DNA of 64,000 bases from Halomonas sp. JB37. Its GTDB lineage: Bacteria; Pseudomonadota; Gammaproteobacteria; Pseudomonadales; Halomonadaceae. The position numbers were made by a program, and so were the translations under genes. The notes beneath the pieces are model-generated. The model was not told the DNA's origin. It did not search any database and was given only the letters and a program-made list of their open reading frames with translations. The stretch lies in NCBI RefSeq assembly GCF_002332255.1, contig NZ_NRGW01000001.1, forward strand, positions 3,038,001 through 3,102,000, given 5' to 3'. This document shows positions 35,394 to 44,274 of the stretch, piece after piece (position 1 is the first letter of the stretch; each line of letters begins with the position of its first letter).

Positions 35394-35469
35394 TGGCGTC
35401 CCATAGGGGGTTCGAACCCCTGTTACCGCCGTGAAAGGGCGGTGTCCTAGACCACTAGACGAATGGGAC
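35394..35469 (-). tRNA. tRNA-Glu (TTC), promoter-proximal copy
   Basis: The first tRNA of the transcription unit, identical to the other two Glu copies, with encoded CCA. Its 5' end is 29 bp from the -10 box. Confidence 0.97.
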
Positions 35470-35497
35470 GTTTCATTACCTCGTTGAGGTGGCGCGT

Positions 35498-35526
35498 ATA
35501 TTACTCAGACCTTACTTAGCTGTCAA
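35498..35526 (-). promoter_or_regulatory. near-consensus sigma-70 promoter of the tRNA array
   Basis: On the minus strand a perfect -35 TTGACA (35521-35526) is 17 bp from -10 TAATAT (35498-35503), followed by a GC-rich discriminator (ACGCGCC). This architecture is typical of strong, stringently controlled stable-RNA promoters. Confidence 0.85.
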
Positions 35527-35740
35527 GCATTCTACCGTAGCAGCACCCGTGTATAACGCACTTACTGGGGGATAGTGCACTTGACGGCGCCGCAAGCCTG
35601 TCACATTGATATTCAGCCTGCCGCTGGCAGAGCGCGGCATAATCGCCCATGCTGAAACTCAAGGTGACTAAGCGCTGTCACTAGGTTAGAAAGCTTTGAC
35701 GGTTTTTAGTCCAAGCACTACATAAGGGAGAGTAAACAGC

Positions 35741-36139
35741 ATGGCTAAAATTGAAAAAAAGCCCGAAGAGTGGCAAAAACAGCTGACGCCAGAACAGTAC
35801 CGCGTAGCGCGTGAAAAAGGCACAGAACGCCCGTTCAGCGGCGATTATCAGGTGGTGGATGCCCAGGGCATTTATCACTGTGTGTGCTGCAATGCACCGC
35901 TGTTTGAGAACGAGCATAAATTTGATGCCGGGTGCGGTTGGCCTAGCTTTGATCGGCCGTTAGGTACCCGCTGTGTGGAAGAGCATCAAGATGGCACCCA
36001 TGGCATGCAGCGCACGGAGGTCGTTTGTTCACACTGCGATGCCCACCTAGGCCACGTTTTTCCAGACGGACCGCCAGAAACGACCGGTTTACGCTACTGC
36101 ATTAACTCAGTGTCGCTGGAATTTCACCCCGACGAGTAA
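35741..36139 (+). CDS. msrB: peptide-methionine (R)-S-oxide reductase
   Basis: MsrB repairs the R-epimer of methionine sulfoxide in oxidised proteins, using thioredoxin. The 132-residue product has the zinc site CVCC (Cys47, Cys50) and CSHC (Cys96, Cys99), [15 protein letters not shown] and the catalytic Cys120 in [20 protein letters not shown] precedes the ATG. The msrB, alaA, htpX neighbourhood is also seen in Pseudomonas, here with ylqF between. Confidence 0.97.
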   Translation: MAKIEKKPEEWQKQLTPEQYRVAREKGTERPFSGDYQVVDAQGIYHCVCCNAPLFENEHKFDAGCGWPSFDRPLGTRCVEEHQDGTHGMQRTEVVCSHCDAHLGHVFPDGPPETTGLRYCINSVSLEFHPDE

Positions 36140-36165
36140 TCGCGGCTAAAAGGAAACCCAGCAAG

Positions 36166-36202
36166 GCGGGCGCCATCTGCTAGAATGGCAGCCCGCTTTT
36201 TT
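36166..36202 (+). terminator. Rho-independent terminator of msrB
   Basis: GCGGGC-GCCAT (36166-36176) pairs with ATGGC-A-GCCCGC (36185-36196) with one bulged A, followed by six T. It ends 20 bp before the ylqF start. Confidence 0.85.
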
Positions 36203-36221
36203 GTGCTTGTAGGAGAGACTC

Positions 36222-37178
36222 ATGCTCGGCTGGTTCCCCGGACATATGAACAAGGCCCGCCGCCAGATCAAAGAGGTGCTGCCTGAAATCGACGTCGTCA
36301 TTGAAGTACTTGATGCACGTCTGCCCTACTCCAGCGCCAACCCAATGCTGGCCGAGCTGACGCGCCATAAGCCGGTGCTAAAAATTCTTTCCCGCGCCGA
36401 CCTTGCCGACCCAGAGAAGACCGCCGAATGGGTCGCTTTTTTCGATGCCCAAGAGAACATGCGCGCCTTCGCGGTCACCACCACCAACACCCGTGAGCTA
36501 AAGCAAATCCCCAAACTTTGCCATGAGTTGGCCGGTGCGGTACGCGCCGACCGAGATGTTCGCGTGATGGTGATGGGCATTCCCAACGTGGGCAAATCCA
36601 CGCTGATTAACGGCCTGGCCGGGCGTAAAATTGCTAAAACGGGCAACGAACCTGCCGTGACTAAGCGCCAGCAAAAGGTGCGCATTGATGGGCGTGTAGC
36701 GCTTACCGACACGCCGGGAGTGCTGTGGCCCAAAATAGAAGATCAGGCCAGCGCCTATCGCCTCGCGGCCACCGGCGCTATCCGCGATACGGCCATTGAG
36801 TACATCGATGTAGGAATTGTCGCTAGTGCAGAGCTTGCCAAACGCTATCCTGAGGCGCTGACTGCGCGCTATAAGCTCAAAGAGCTGCCGCCTTACGCCG
36901 CGCCAGACATTCCCCACGACATTGATGCCGACGGCCCGAAAAAACCCGATTTCCTTGCTATTGCAGGCTTCGATGGTCATGCCATTTTAAAAGACATCGC
37001 CGCCCGGCGCGGCGGGCTGCGTGCCGGTGGCGCAGTCGATCTGCACCGTGGCGCGGAAGTTCTGCTCCACGAACTGCGCGACGGTAAGTTAGGGCGAATG
37101 ACGCTGGAGACACCTGCGGATATTCCACCGCCACCGGTGCAAAACGACGAAGACAATCAAGTGCTTTCCGACGCATAA
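36222..37178 (+). CDS. ylqF: ribosome biogenesis GTPase YlqF/RbgA
   Basis: The 318-residue circularly permuted GTPase should assist late assembly of the 50S subunit. N-terminal GWFPGHMNKARRQI and VLDARLPYSSANP are family hallmarks. G1 is GIPNVGKST (119-127) and G3 is DTPG (163-166), with the G4 motif placed first as expected in this permuted family. That G4 reads SRAD (57-60) instead of NKxD, so the guanine-specificity Asn and Lys are replaced by Ser and Arg; Asp60 is kept. AGGAGAG precedes the ATG. Confidence 0.92.
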   Translation: MLGWFPGHMNKARRQIKEVLPEIDVVIEVLDARLPYSSANPMLAELTRHKPVLKILSRADLADPEKTAEWVAFFDAQENMRAFAVTTTNTRELKQIPKLCHELAGAVRADRDVRVMVMGIPNVGKSTLINGLAGRKIAKTGNEPAVTKRQQKVRIDGRVALTDTPGVLWPKIEDQASAYRLAATGAIRDTAIEYIDVGIVASAELAKRYPEALTARYKLKELPPYAAPDIPHDIDADGPKKPDFLAIAGFDGHAILKDIAARRGGLRAGGAVDLHRGAEVLLHELRDGKLGRMTLETPADIPPPPVQNDEDNQVLSDA

Positions 37179-37294
37179 TGGCCAATAGCCCCATAGCTAA
37201 CGGCAGCTTGCGGGCACTGTTTTAAACTCATGTTTTTAGATACACATGCTTTTGGACACTTTTGGGCCTCTAGCCACTTTTGGACAGACATCTC

Positions 37295-38542
37295 ATGACT
37301 ACTCCGCAGTCGCATGAAACACAACCGCTGAAAAAATCTCATAAGCTGCATAATGTCTGCTATGACATTCGCGGCCCGGTACTCGACCACGCCAAACGCC
37401 TGGAGGAAGAAGGCCATCGAATACTTAAGCTGAACATCGGAAACCCTGCGCCTTTTGGCTTTGAAGCACCGGAAGAGATTCTTCAGGATGTGATGAGCAA
37501 CTTGCCTACGGCACAGGGCTACTGCGACTCCAAAGGACTTTACTCCGCACGCAAAGCGATTATGCAGGAGTGCCAGCGCAATCAGATTCCCGGAGTGGGC
37601 ATTGAGGACATATTCATCGGCAACGGCGTCTCTGAGCTGATTGTGATGGCGATGCAGGCGCTGCTTAATGACGGCGATGAAGTATTGATTCCCGCGCCTG
37701 ACTACCCGCTTTGGACAGCCGCCGCACACCTTTCAGGCGGCCACGCAGTGCATTACCTATGCGATGAACAGGCCGACTGGACGCCCGACATGGCAGACAT
37801 TCGCGCCAAGATCACCAGCCAAACCCGCGCCATTGTTCTGATTAACCCCAACAACCCTACCGGCGCGGTATATCCGCCGGAGGTGGTTAAAGACGTGTTG
37901 GCGATTGCTAAACAGCACAACCTGGTGGTGTTCTCCGACGAGATCTACGACAAAATTCTGTATGACGGCGTAGAGCATACCGCCACCGGTGCGCTGGCCG
38001 ACGATGATCAGCTGGTCATTACCATGAATGGGCTATCTAAAAGCTACCGCTGTGCAGGCTTTCGATCGGGATGGATGATTCTCTCCGGCACCCTGGCTAA
38101 ATTAAACGCCAAAGATTATATCCAGGGGCTCAATATGCTGGCCTCCATGCGGCTATGTGCCAACGTGCCAGCACAACATGCGATTCAAACCGCGTTAGGG
38201 GGCTATCAATCAATTAATGATTTAATCCTGCCTGGCGGGCGGCTGCTGGCGCAGCGTGACATTACTATTGAGAAGCTAAATGCCATCCCCGGCGTCTCCT
38301 GCGTGATGCCAAAAGGTGCGCTCTACGCGTTTCCGCGGCTCGATCCTAAGGTATTCAATATCAAAGATGACCAGCAGTTGGTACTGGATCTGCTGCTGCA
38401 GGAAAAAATATTGCTGGTGCAAGGCACAGCCTTTAACTGGCCCGAGCCTGACCATGTCCGCATTGTGACGCTGCCTTGGGCAGACCAGCTAGGCGATGCT
38501 TTGGATCGTTTTGCCAACTTCTTATCCCGCTATCGGCAGTGA
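37295..38542 (+). CDS. alaA: alanine-synthesising aminotransferase AlaA (YfbQ)
   Basis: AlaA is a PLP-dependent class I/II aminotransferase that makes alanine from pyruvate and glutamate. The 415-residue product contains LNIGNPAPFGFEAPEEI, YCDSKGLYSARKAI, NPNNPTGAVYP, FSDEIYDKILYDG and the PLP-lysine segment MNGLSKSYRCAGFRSGW. The ATG at 37295 is preferred; a TTG five codons upstream is possible. Neither has a clear ribosome site. The 100 bp upstream contain several degenerate CTTTTGGACA-like repeats. Confidence 0.93.
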   Translation: MTTPQSHETQPLKKSHKLHNVCYDIRGPVLDHAKRLEEEGHRILKLNIGNPAPFGFEAPEEILQDVMSNLPTAQGYCDSKGLYSARKAIMQECQRNQIPGVGIEDIFIGNGVSELIVMAMQALLNDGDEVLIPAPDYPLWTAAAHLSGGHAVHYLCDEQADWTPDMADIRAKITSQTRAIVLINPNNPTGAVYPPEVVKDVLAIAKQHNLVVFSDEIYDKILYDGVEHTATGALADDDQLVITMNGLSKSYRCAGFRSGWMILSGTLAKLNAKDYIQGLNMLASMRLCANVPAQHAIQTALGGYQSINDLILPGGRLLAQRDITIEKLNAIPGVSCVMPKGALYAFPRLDPKVFNIKDDQQLVLDLLLQEKILLVQGTAFNWPEPDHVRIVTLPWADQLGDALDRFANFLSRYRQ

Positions 38543-38717
38543 AGCCGGGCGAGTCGCTAGCGATGGCATAGCACCGTCATCGGGCACCGGCATACGCTGA
38601 CGTTGCTTTGACTTGAAATTGCCATGAAGAGCACGTAGTTAAGTCTCTAGATCACGACTCATTTTATTGGCTGTGTGTATAAACCGTTTCCATAAACGCT
38701 AAGGGAGGACCTGCATA

Positions 38718-39623
38718 ATGATGCGAATTCTGCTGTTTCTAGGCACCAACATAGCGGTGTTGCTGGTCGCCAGCATTACCTTGCGCCTACTAGGCGTTGA
38801 AGGCTATTTACGTGGTCAAGGCATCAACTTTACCAGCCTGCTAATTTTCTGCTTCATATTCGGCATGGCAGGCTCCATCATCTCGCTATTCATTTCCAAA
38901 TGGATGGCTAAGCGCAGCACGGGCACGGTGATTATTGAAACGCCCTCCAATGCCACCGAACAGTGGTTGCTGGACACCGTCGCGGAGCTTTCCCGCGAGG
39001 CCGGCATCAAAACGCCCGAAGTGGGCATATTCCCGGCCCAACAGTCCAACGCCTTTGCAACTGGCTGGAATAAAAACGATGCGCTCGTCGCGGTATCGGC
39101 GGGCTTAATGAATCGCATGCGCCCTGAAGAAGTCCGCGCGGTTTTGGCCCACGAAATTGGCCACGTGGCCAACGGCGACATGGTCACGCTGGCGCTGATC
39201 CAAGGGGTAGTGAATACCTTCGTCATGTTTTTTGCCCGCGTGGTAGCGCACTTAGTCGATAACTTCCTGAAAAGCCGCAGCGGTGGTGAAGGCGGTTTAG
39301 GCTTTATGGGCTACTTTGCCGTAGTGATTGTGGCAGAGATCGTGTTTGGTATTTTGGCCTCCGCCATCGTTGCCTGGTTCTCGCGTTATCGTGAATATCG
39401 CGCCGATGAAGCCGGTGCGCGCTTGGCAGGCACTAATGCAATGGTCAGCGCCCTCGCGCGCTTGAAGACCGAAACCGAAATGCCCGACCAAATGCCCGAT
39501 ACGCTGCGCGCCATGGCGATCACCAAAGGCCAAACACGCTCATTACTTGAGAAGATGTTTGCCAGCCACCCGCCGTTAGATGAACGCATTCGCGCACTGA
39601 AAGAAGCCGCCTATCGTCAGTAA
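38718..39623 (+). CDS. htpX: membrane zinc protease HtpX
   Basis: HtpX is an inner-membrane M48 endopeptidase that removes damaged membrane proteins alongside FtsH. The 301-residue product has four hydrophobic segments, the catalytic HEIGH motif (145-149), and the third zinc ligand in [17 protein letters not shown]. The C-terminal [12 protein letters not shown] is typical. GGGAGGA lies upstream of the ATG. Confidence 0.97.
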   Translation: MMRILLFLGTNIAVLLVASITLRLLGVEGYLRGQGINFTSLLIFCFIFGMAGSIISLFISKWMAKRSTGTVIIETPSNATEQWLLDTVAELSREAGIKTPEVGIFPAQQSNAFATGWNKNDALVAVSAGLMNRMRPEEVRAVLAHEIGHVANGDMVTLALIQGVVNTFVMFFARVVAHLVDNFLKSRSGGEGGLGFMGYFAVVIVAEIVFGILASAIVAWFSRYREYRADEAGARLAGTNAMVSALARLKTETEMPDQMPDTLRAMAITKGQTRSLLEKMFASHPPLDERIRALKEAAYRQ

Positions 39624-39649
39624 GTATGGGCACTAGTCCTACACACTTC

Positions 39650-39669
39650 AGGCCCGCAGATGCGGGCCT
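39650..39669 (+). terminator. hairpin after htpX
   Basis: AGGCCCGCA (39650-39658) and TGCGGGCCT (39661-39669) form a tight 9-bp inverted repeat followed by cattgtttc. It separates htpX from the convergent pdxB gene. Confidence 0.65.
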
Positions 39670-39670
39670 C

Positions 39671-39715
39671 ATTGTTTCAACTTTTGTTGTTTCAGCTTTT
39701 GTTGTTTCAACTACC
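39671..39715. repeat. three imperfect 15-bp tandem copies
   Basis: Units attgtttcaactttt, gttgtttcagctttt and gttgtttcaactacc occupy 39671-39685, 39686-39700 and 39701-39715, between the htpX terminator and the pdxB stop. Confidence 0.8.
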
Positions 39716-39732
39716 GCTGCTTCCATCCTCCG

Positions 39733-40881
39733 CTACACCGTCAGCGTTACACCGAATCCCGCCCCGCGCAGCATGCCCTCTAGCGCCACCGCATCCCCTG
39801 ACAGCTGCACATTGAGCGTGGCGAACTCACGCCGCAATGGGTAGTTAGCACGACAATCATCAAAACCTTTTGCCCCTCCCTGGAGCAGCGCTTGGCGCTG
39901 AAACGTATCGTGATCGCGGCGCACGTCATAAACGGCTCGCATGCATAGACGCAGGGCGTCTTCTGGCGCCAGCGGATGCTGTATATGCAGCGATGCAAGC
40001 GCAGGCGGCGGGCAGATATCGACAAACGAGAGTCCACTAGGCTTTTCGCAGTGACGAGCTAGCGCCTGCTGAATCATCCAGGTACCCCGCAGTTTGCCAT
40101 CCAGGCTATGCCCGGCAATATGCGGTGTCGCTAGTGAGACCAAATCACGCAAGCCAGCGTCGATTGCCGGCTCGTCTTCCCATACATCTAGCACCGCGCG
40201 GATATCACCCTGACTGGCTAAACGACTACGCAGTGCCAAGCCATCCACACAGTCACCCCGCCCGGCATTAAGCAACACGCTACCCGGCGCGATTTCATCG
40301 ACACGCTGAGCATTGAGCAGATGATAGCTGGCATGCGGGCCGTCACGAGTCAGCGGCGTATGCAGGCAAATCACGTCACAGTGCTTGATAACAGCATCTA
40401 GCGAGTGAAACCCTTGCGCACCCTCAGCCTCTGCTCTGGGCGGGTCACAGGCAAGCGTAGCCACGCCCATGGCCGTTAACCGTGCTTCCAGCCGCCGGCC
40501 CACATTCCCCACCCCCACAATGCCGACACTGCGTTCGCTAAGCAGCCAGCCATCGCGCTCGGCTAGCGTCAATAAACTGCTCAACACGTAATCGACCACC
40601 GCCTCAGCATTGCAGCCCGGAGCGCTAGCAAAAGTGATATTGCGCTGCGCTAGCGCAGCATGATCGATATGATCAGTGCCGATCGTGCAGGTGCCAATAA
40701 AGCGCACGGGGCTGTCAGTAAGCAACTTACCGTTAACCTGCGTAATAGAGCGCACAATCAGCGCATCGGCATCGTGCAGGTGAGCGGCCGTTATCTCACG
40801 GCCGGGCACGCGGTTGATGGCACCAAACGAGCCAAAGCAGGCATCAGCAGCGGGGATATTGGCGTCGATTATAAGTTTCAT
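39733..40881 (-). CDS. pdxB: erythronate-4-phosphate dehydrogenase
   Basis: PdxB oxidises 4-phosphoerythronate in pyridoxal phosphate synthesis. The 382-residue product is a D-2-hydroxyacid dehydrogenase: IGTCTIGTDHID, the NAD fold SVGIVGVGNVGRRLEARL, HTPLTRDGPHASYHLL, NAGRGDCVDG and VLDVWEDEP followed by TPHIAGHSLDGK with the catalytic histidine. The C-terminal PdxB dimerisation domain is present. It is divergent from the WGR gene. Confidence 0.95.
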   Translation of the reverse strand: MKLIIDANIPAADACFGSFGAINRVPGREITAAHLHDADALIVRSITQVNGKLLTDSPVRFIGTCTIGTDHIDHAALAQRNITFASAPGCNAEAVVDYVLSSLLTLAERDGWLLSERSVGIVGVGNVGRRLEARLTAMGVATLACDPPRAEAEGAQGFHSLDAVIKHCDVICLHTPLTRDGPHASYHLLNAQRVDEIAPGSVLLNAGRGDCVDGLALRSRLASQGDIRAVLDVWEDEPAIDAGLRDLVSLATPHIAGHSLDGKLRGTWMIQQALARHCEKPSGLSFVDICPPPALASLHIQHPLAPEDALRLCMRAVYDVRRDHDTFQRQALLQGGAKGFDDCRANYPLRREFATLNVQLSGDAVALEGMLRGAGFGVTLTV

Positions 40882-40965
40882 AGGCGTTTGGGTATCCGGG
40901 CTTTACAATACGCCCGCGAAAGTTTGATGTGCAGGCGTGTTTAAAGGGCATTTAAGGAGAGTGTT

Positions 40966-41247
40966 GTGATCGTACGCTGGGAAACCAACCATGACTATGT
41001 GTTGGTTCATATTCACCAGGATATGTTTGGTGATTGGATTTTCAGTCGCGCCTGGGGCCAAATCGGCACTCAGTTTGGTGGCCTGAAACATCAGCTAGCC
41101 GACACCTTGGACCAAGCCCAGATGTGGCTTGAGGACGAGGCCACGATTCAGTCCTCACGGGGTTTTCGTAAGATACTGGAAGTGGCCGACCATACGCCTG
41201 AAGGCCAGGAGGCCATGCGTCAGCTCTCACTACTGGATTTGATTTAA
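40966..41247 (+). CDS. small WGR-like domain protein
   Basis: The 93-residue protein is essentially one domain: VLVHIHQDMFGDWIFSRAWGQIGTQFGG, followed by an Ala/Gln/Leu helix (ADTLDQAQMWLEDEA). This resembles WGR domains, in which W-G-R-I-G-T-x-G follows an LxxDxFGxW strand; here WGQIGT replaces WGRIGT. WGR domains occur in PARPs and MolR-type proteins and may bind nucleic acid. The GTG at 40966 is preceded by AAGGAGAG. No partner domain or neighbour suggests a pathway. Confidence 0.7.
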   Translation: MIVRWETNHDYVLVHIHQDMFGDWIFSRAWGQIGTQFGGLKHQLADTLDQAQMWLEDEATIQSSRGFRKILEVADHTPEGQEAMRQLSLLDLI

Positions 41248-41259
41248 GCAGCTCATTCG

Positions 41260-41595
41260 CTAGCCTAAAAAGCGCCGCCCGCTACGCTCATGAACACCGG
41301 TAGGTGCCGCGGCATCTGGAGGCGTTGCAAGCGCCGCCAGCGCCGTTTCATTCAACCAGCCGTGTTCGCGTAGCCAAGCGCTCAAGCGCGCTAATTCGAA
41401 GCCACGCTCCAGCTCCTCCCCTTGGCTATCCACCAGCACCGGTATGCGCGTACCGTAGCGCTCAACCAGCTCAGCATCATCAATAATCTCAATATGATGC
41501 AGCCACACTCTTTGATTCGCCAGCGTGGCTACCAATGTCTCTAGCTGAGTGCATAGATGGCAGCCCTGGGTTGTATAAAGCGATAGCCGGATCAT
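41260..41595 (-). CDS. glutaredoxin-like DUF836 family protein
   Basis: The 111-residue protein has a thioredoxin-like fold with an N-terminal redox motif CHLC (Cys12, Cys15) in LYTTQGCHLCTQLE and the cis-Pro strand RYGTRIPVLVD. It belongs to the glutaredoxin/DUF836 group. The redox partner is unknown. It lies 23 bp downstream of rlmKL in the opposite order of the usual operon (rlmKL is upstream on this strand), so the two are probably cotranscribed. Confidence 0.85.
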   Translation of the reverse strand: MIRLSLYTTQGCHLCTQLETLVATLANQRVWLHHIEIIDDAELVERYGTRIPVLVDSQGEELERGFELARLSAWLREHGWLNETALAALATPPDAAAPTGVHERSGRRFLG

Positions 41596-41618
41596 TCCAA
41601 TGCTCTCCTCTGGCAGGC

Positions 41619-43916
41619 TTAGTGAGCCGCTGGATGACGGAGTAGAAACACATGGTGCAAATTAGTACGCCGTTGGAAGTCGGGGTCAAAGCTACGCCCG
41701 GTGATGTCTTCTACCGCGTAACGTTCGCTGAGTGCTTCATCCAACTTAAATCGCCGCTGGTTATTAGAAAACACTAGCGTGCCGCCGGGTGCTAATCGCG
41801 CCATAGCGAGATCCACAAGACGCGGATGGTCACGCTGCACATCTAGCGTGTCGCGCATCTTCTTCGAGTTAGAAAACGTCGGCGGATCCATGAAGATCAG
41901 ATCAAACTCGGTACTCGCGGTTTCTAACCAGCGGAAACAGTCATCGCGTACGACCCGGTGTAGGCGCGTATCAAGCTTATTCAGCGCGAAGTTGTCTTTA
42001 GCCCATTCAAGATAGGTGTTAGACATATCCACACTGACGCTGTCACTAGCACCGCCTAATGCCGCTTGCACCGTTGCCGTAGCGGTATAACAGAACAAGT
42101 TTAAGAAGCGCTTGCCGCTGGCCATCTCACCTAGCATGCGACGCACCGGACGATGATCCAGAAATAACCCGGTGTCGAGATAGTCACGCAGGTTCACCCA
42201 TAGCCGCGCGCTACCTTCCTGCACTTCAAAACGCTCACCGCTCGCGCCACGCTTTTGATACTGGGCGCTGCCAGCCTGCCGCTCGCGGCGTTTAATATAG
42301 ATCTTACTGGCGTCAACGTTCAGCGCCTCTGGCATTACTTCCAAGGCGTCGTACAAGCGCTTTTGCGCCTGAGAAGGATTGATTGAGCTGGGCGCTGCAT
42401 ATTCCTGCACATGCACTCGATCACCGTAACGATCCACCGCAAGGGCATACTCGGGCATATCGGCGTCGTATACGCGGTAGCTCGTTTCGCCGCTCTGTTT
42501 CAGCCACTTCTTCAGGCGCTTTTGATTTTTGATTAGGCGGTTGGCAAACATCTGCGCATTGTCTTGAGCTTTTGGCGCAGGTGAATCGTTTGGAACCGCT
42601 TGCGTATCAAAGCCAGCCGAGGCTTCACTCGTGGCCTCACGACGTTCTGCGCTAGCCGCTGACACTACCTCGCCATTACCCGCGGGAGCCGCGCTCTCGG
42701 CATCAGTGCCATGCGCCGCTCCACCCACATCCATCAGCAGCAGCTTGGCATCCAGGGCACCGTTTTTAAGCGCGTACTGTTTGTGCGCCCGCATTCCTAG
42801 CCGATGGCCCAAATCAGGGTTGCCGGTAAAGACTGCCAGCGTCCAGCCAGGGAACAGTGCTTTGGCTTTCTCGCCCAGCTGCGCGTATAGGCGCACAAGC
42901 TCGGGCAGCTCACCCAGACGCTCGCCATAAGGCGGATTAGTAATCAACAGGCCGCTTTGCGCGGTCAGCGTATCGGGCCTGGTAAGCTGGGCAAGACCCT
43001 GCCCATGCAGCGTCATTAATGCGGGGATACCGGCCCGCATAGCGTTGGCTTTCGCAGCCGTTAGGGCCGCTGGGCTCTGATCAAAACCTATCAGCTGGGC
43101 TTTGCAACGTTTACGGCCAATCGATGCACGCGCTTCGGCTTCACGCTTTTGCTCACGCCATACGGAATCATCGTGACCCGCCCAGCCGTGAAAACCAAAC
43201 CGCTCGCGATTGAGGTTAGGCGCTTGATCGGCGGCCATCATAGCGGCTTCGATAAGCAGCGTTCCCGCGCCACATAGTGGGTCAATCAGCGGCTCACCGG
43301 CTTTAAGGCGCTCAGGCCACCCTGCACGCACCAACAATGCGGCGGCTAAATTTTCTTTCAGCGGTGCATGCCCAACGTCGCGTCGATAGCCACGGCGGTG
43401 CAAACTTTCACCTGAAAGATCGAGGCCAATAGTCAAGTTCATCCGGTGCAGGTGAGCATAAATACGCAGATGCGGCGTTTTGATATCGACGTTAGGGCGC
43501 TCCTGCCCTGCCAGCTGCAGCGCATCGACCACGCCGTCTTTAACCGTTTGTGCGCCAAAGCGGGTATGCCGTATATGTTCACTGCGGCCATGAAAATCCA
43601 CCGCCAGCGTGTTTCCAGGCGCCAAGTGGTTTGTCCAGGCAATGCGTGCAACCACATCGCGCACCTGTTCGGCGGTATCGATCATCGGCTCGCGCACCAG
43701 CGTTAAAATGACGCGGTTAGCTAATCTCGACCATAGGCATACGCGATAGGCAATCGCTTGGCTGGCAGTAAAATAAACACCTGCCACCGTTGTTTTACCC
43801 GGCGTGGCGCCTAGCGCCATGAGTTCATCGTGCAGCAGGCCTTCAATGCCTTTCGGGCAGGTGGCTAGCAGACTTAAGGGGGCGTTTTGACTCGGCTCAG
43901 TCATGATATTGGTCAT
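41619..43916 (-). CDS. rlmL: bifunctional 23S rRNA methyltransferase RlmKL
   Basis: This fused enzyme makes m2G2445 (N-terminal RlmL half) and m7G2069 (C-terminal RlmK half) of 23S rRNA. The order is THUMP domain, first methyltransferase (DPLCGAGTLLIEAAMMA, NPPYGERLGE), then second methyltransferase (FLNLFCYTATATVQA, MDPPTFSNSKKM). An Ala/Glu/Ser-rich linker of about 50 residues (AESAAPAGNGEVV region) between the halves makes it longer than E. coli's 702 residues. I used the ATG at 43914-43916; 43904 is equally possible, and upstream starts lack homology. Confidence 0.93.
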   Translation of the reverse strand: MTNIMTEPSQNAPLSLLATCPKGIEGLLHDELMALGATPGKTTVAGVYFTASQAIAYRVCLWSRLANRVILTLVREPMIDTAEQVRDVVARIAWTNHLAPGNTLAVDFHGRSEHIRHTRFGAQTVKDGVVDALQLAGQERPNVDIKTPHLRIYAHLHRMNLTIGLDLSGESLHRRGYRRDVGHAPLKENLAAALLVRAGWPERLKAGEPLIDPLCGAGTLLIEAAMMAADQAPNLNRERFGFHGWAGHDDSVWREQKREAEARASIGRKRCKAQLIGFDQSPAALTAAKANAMRAGIPALMTLHGQGLAQLTRPDTLTAQSGLLITNPPYGERLGELPELVRLYAQLGEKAKALFPGWTLAVFTGNPDLGHRLGMRAHKQYALKNGALDAKLLLMDVGGAAHGTDAESAAPAGNGEVVSAASAERREATSEASAGFDTQAVPNDSPAPKAQDNAQMFANRLIKNQKRLKKWLKQSGETSYRVYDADMPEYALAVDRYGDRVHVQEYAAPSSINPSQAQKRLYDALEVMPEALNVDASKIYIKRRERQAGSAQYQKRGASGERFEVQEGSARLWVNLRDYLDTGLFLDHRPVRRMLGEMASGKRFLNLFCYTATATVQAALGGASDSVSVDMSNTYLEWAKDNFALNKLDTRLHRVVRDDCFRWLETASTEFDLIFMDPPTFSNSKKMRDTLDVQRDHPRLVDLAMARLAPGGTLVFSNNQRRFKLDEALSERYAVEDITGRSFDPDFQRRTNLHHVFLLRHPAAH

Positions 43917-44274
43917 GATAATAGCTGCGCGGAAAGGCGCGATATTCCTATATATAGCAAATGAGTTTACGTTTTGTGACAATTTATAGTCGACAGATGA
44001 CCCCATCATGGTCTAACAATAAGAGAGTAGCTACTGAAAAACGCATGCGTTACCTGTCAGGATCTCTTAAGAAGGTAGTTTGAAAGAGGCCTATGATGGA
44101 TAAGAGTTCGCCGCTCGACCCGTTCAGCTCGTGAGGGCTAGGCAGTTGAGTTGATGCGGCAGCTCGCTCTTGAAGCAAGCTCTCGGAATAGCAGATGCTG
44201 TCGGGCATATTTTATGGATAGCTTCGATAACATCCTATTTCTTCTTAAAGGCTTTCGTGAAAAGAGGTTAGCCA
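43917..44274. other. 358-bp gap between rlmKL and rmf
   Basis: Divergent promoter region. No gene, tRNA or obvious riboswitch was recognised. The 230 bp before rmf could be a long leader, consistent with growth-phase control of rmf, but no structure is convincing by eye. Confidence 0.45.

Larger units (their letters stand above)
35000..35469. repeat. 197-bp tandem duplication of a tRNA-Glu/tRNA-Gly unit
   Basis: Units recur with a period of exactly 197 bp (Glu at 35000, 35197, 35394; Gly at 35097 and 35294). Spacers are also copied: the Glu-Gly spacer beginning actgtaagcactac and the Gly-Glu spacer beginning ttaatagaattc. The spacer next to the most distal Gly (34971-34999) differs, so amplification covered only part of the array. 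Confidence 0.95.

Noticed and set aside
35037..35434. Two identical 66-codon frames crossing the tRNAs
   Set aside because: They are antisense to tRNA-Glu and tRNA-Gly and identical only because the tRNA unit is duplicated.
37157..37729. 190-codon minus-strand frame with a Lys/Cys/Gln repeat
   Set aside because: Most of it is antisense to alaA; the repeat-like end comes from degenerate CTTTTGGACA repeats in the gap before alaA.
38600..38700. CTTGAAA-like heat-shock promoter before htpX
   Set aside because: A CTTGAAA element is present, but the following CCAT lies only a few bases away, not 13-17 bp, so it does not form a sigma-32 promoter.
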